Assembly: GCA_937905985.1 (NCBI GenBank)
Contig: CALCWC010000004.1
Span: 1 to 6,049, forward strand
DNA: 6,049 nt
Source of the DNA: an uncultured Verrucomicrobiales bacterium
GTDB lineage: Bacteria > Verrucomicrobiota > Verrucomicrobiia > Verrucomicrobiales > Akkermansiaceae
Direction of reading: 5' to 3'
Shown here piece by piece: positions 5,874-6,049 of the stretch. Each line of letters begins with the position of its first letter. Position 1 is the stretch's first letter. Both the position numbers and the translations under genes were made by a program. A model generated the notes under the pieces. The model saw only the letters and a list, made by a program, of their open reading frames with translations, was not told the DNA's origin and made no database searches.

Positions 5874-5902
5874 ATCCTACCACCCCGTCCCCCGTATGGC
5901 AA
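5874..5902 (-). promoter_or_regulatory. Sigma70-type promoter of the dipeptidase gene, leaderless
   Basis: On the minus strand, TTGCCA (5897-5902; five of six matches to the -35 consensus), 17 bp, then TAGGAT (5874-5879). Only six bases separate TAGGAT from the ATG at 5867, so initiation about seven bases downstream would coincide with the start codon. The AGGA at 5875-5878, which could be read as an SD, lies inside the -10 hexamer. Confidence 0.6.
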
Positions 5903-5929
5903 GAAAACATCGCGCCGCCCCGCGGCGCG
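5901..5929 (-). terminator. Candidate intrinsic terminator upstream of the dipeptidase promoter
   Basis: CGCGCCGC (5911-5918), loop of three, GCGGCGCG (5922-5929) forms a perfect 8-bp GC stem. In the minus-strand transcript it is followed by ATGTTTTCTT (5901-5910), a short interrupted U-tract. It would stop transcription arriving from a gene to the right of the window. Its T-tract directly adjoins the -35 box of the dipeptidase promoter. Confidence 0.55.
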
Positions 5930-5953
5930 CAAACTTCCCAAATTGCTTGCCTC

Positions 5954-5974
5954 GGCGTAGCCCGCAGGGCGTAG
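5954..5974. repeat. Short direct repeat with small internal hairpin
   Basis: GGCGTAG occurs at 5954-5960 and again at 5968-5974. Between and overlapping them GCCC (5960-5963) and GGGC (5967-5970) form a 4-bp stem with loop GCA. It looks like a small dispersed intergenic element, but only one copy is in the window. Confidence 0.45.
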
Positions 5975-5983
5975 ACGGGTAAA

Positions 5984-5997
5984 TCGTCAATCGTAAA
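5984..5997 (-). repeat. Short heptamer array, two units
   Basis: On the minus strand, TTTACGA (5991-5997) and TTGACGA (5984-5990), then a partial unit TTTAC (5979-5983), match the TTKACRA consensus of the two longer arrays. As in those arrays, the units directly follow a TGA triplet (5998-6000). Whether that TGA ends a real gene outside the window cannot be decided here. Confidence 0.6.
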
Positions 5998-6011
5998 TCA
6001 CTGCCGTCCCA

Positions 6012-6035
6012 TAGCGCTCCGGTAGCGGAGCGCTA
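6012..6035. repeat. Perfect 9-bp inverted repeat near the right edge
   Basis: TAGCGCTCC (6012-6020) and GGAGCGCTA (6027-6035) form a perfect 9-bp stem with a six-base loop (GGTAGC). No U-tract follows on either strand within a few bases, so a terminator is not supported. With the neighbouring heptamers it resembles an intergenic REP-like palindrome or an mRNA 3'-end structure. Confidence 0.7.
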
Positions 6036-6049
6036 ACCCGCATGGTTGC

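Noticed and set aside
4617..5960. 447-codon open frame on the plus strand opposite the dipeptidase
   Set aside because: Same reasoning: low-complexity shadow of a convincing M20 peptidase, with no family motif and no promoter or RBS noted.
144..6008. ACTGCCGTC direct repeats (144-152 and 6000-6008) as target-site duplications of a mobile block
   Set aside because: No transposase or integrase lies between them, the genes are ordinary housekeeping and transport types with uniform composition, and a nine-base match fits better with a dispersed intergenic motif.
5998..6049. Possible C-terminal end of a gene entering from the right on the minus strand
   Set aside because: Two minus-strand frames stay open across these 52 bases, but most of the stretch is a perfect palindrome and it is too short to distinguish coding from intergenic DNA.

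Overview
The window comes from a GC-rich bacterium. All five supported protein genes lie on the minus strand, so the biology reads from right to left. Three things make a Verrucomicrobiota/PVC-type, possibly gut-associated, genome plausible: an exported FGly-type sulfatase, a LeuT-like transporter with a tiny partner subunit, and weak or absent Shine-Dalgarno (SD) sequences. No marker gene is present, so this assignment is an inference of low to moderate confidence.

Layout in transcription order. The right edge (about 5930-6049) is non-coding and repeat-rich: a 9-bp-stem palindrome, a short heptamer array, and a small imperfect repeat. A GC hairpin with a T-tract (5901-5929) looks like an intrinsic terminator. 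It abuts a strong-looking promoter (TTGCCA, 17 bp, TAGGAT) whose predicted start site falls on or next to the ATG of an M20 metallo-dipeptidase (4527-5867). That mRNA would be essentially leaderless. A 28-bp array of four heptamers (TTTACRA) fills the gap between the dipeptidase stop codon and the GTG start of an ABC transporter ATPase (3641-4495). No permease for this ATPase is visible. A perfect 10-bp GC hairpin (3600-3622) then sits just upstream of a second promoter with the same -10 hexamer (TTGACA, 17 bp, TAGGAT).

This second promoter serves a compact three-gene unit. It starts with a LeuT-family Na+:amino acid symporter (1803-3548). This overlaps (ATGA) a 40-residue single-helix protein (1684-1806) that looks like the NSS/MetS-type small subunit. 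Four bases further on is an exported arylsulfatase-type enzyme (210-1679). Directly after the sulfatase stop codon is another four-unit heptamer array, then a possible terminator hairpin, and at the left edge five perfect copies of an 11-bp repeat.

Functionally, the dipeptidase would release amino acids from short peptides and the symporter would import amino acids. The sulfatase would desulfate a periplasmic substrate, perhaps a host or dietary glycan. The genes are recognisable families. The less expected material is between and inside them: heptamer arrays starting directly at stop codons, paired hairpin-promoter modules with near-zero leaders, an unannotated 40-aa subunit, and a LeuT homologue with a large extra loop and an altered substrate pocket.
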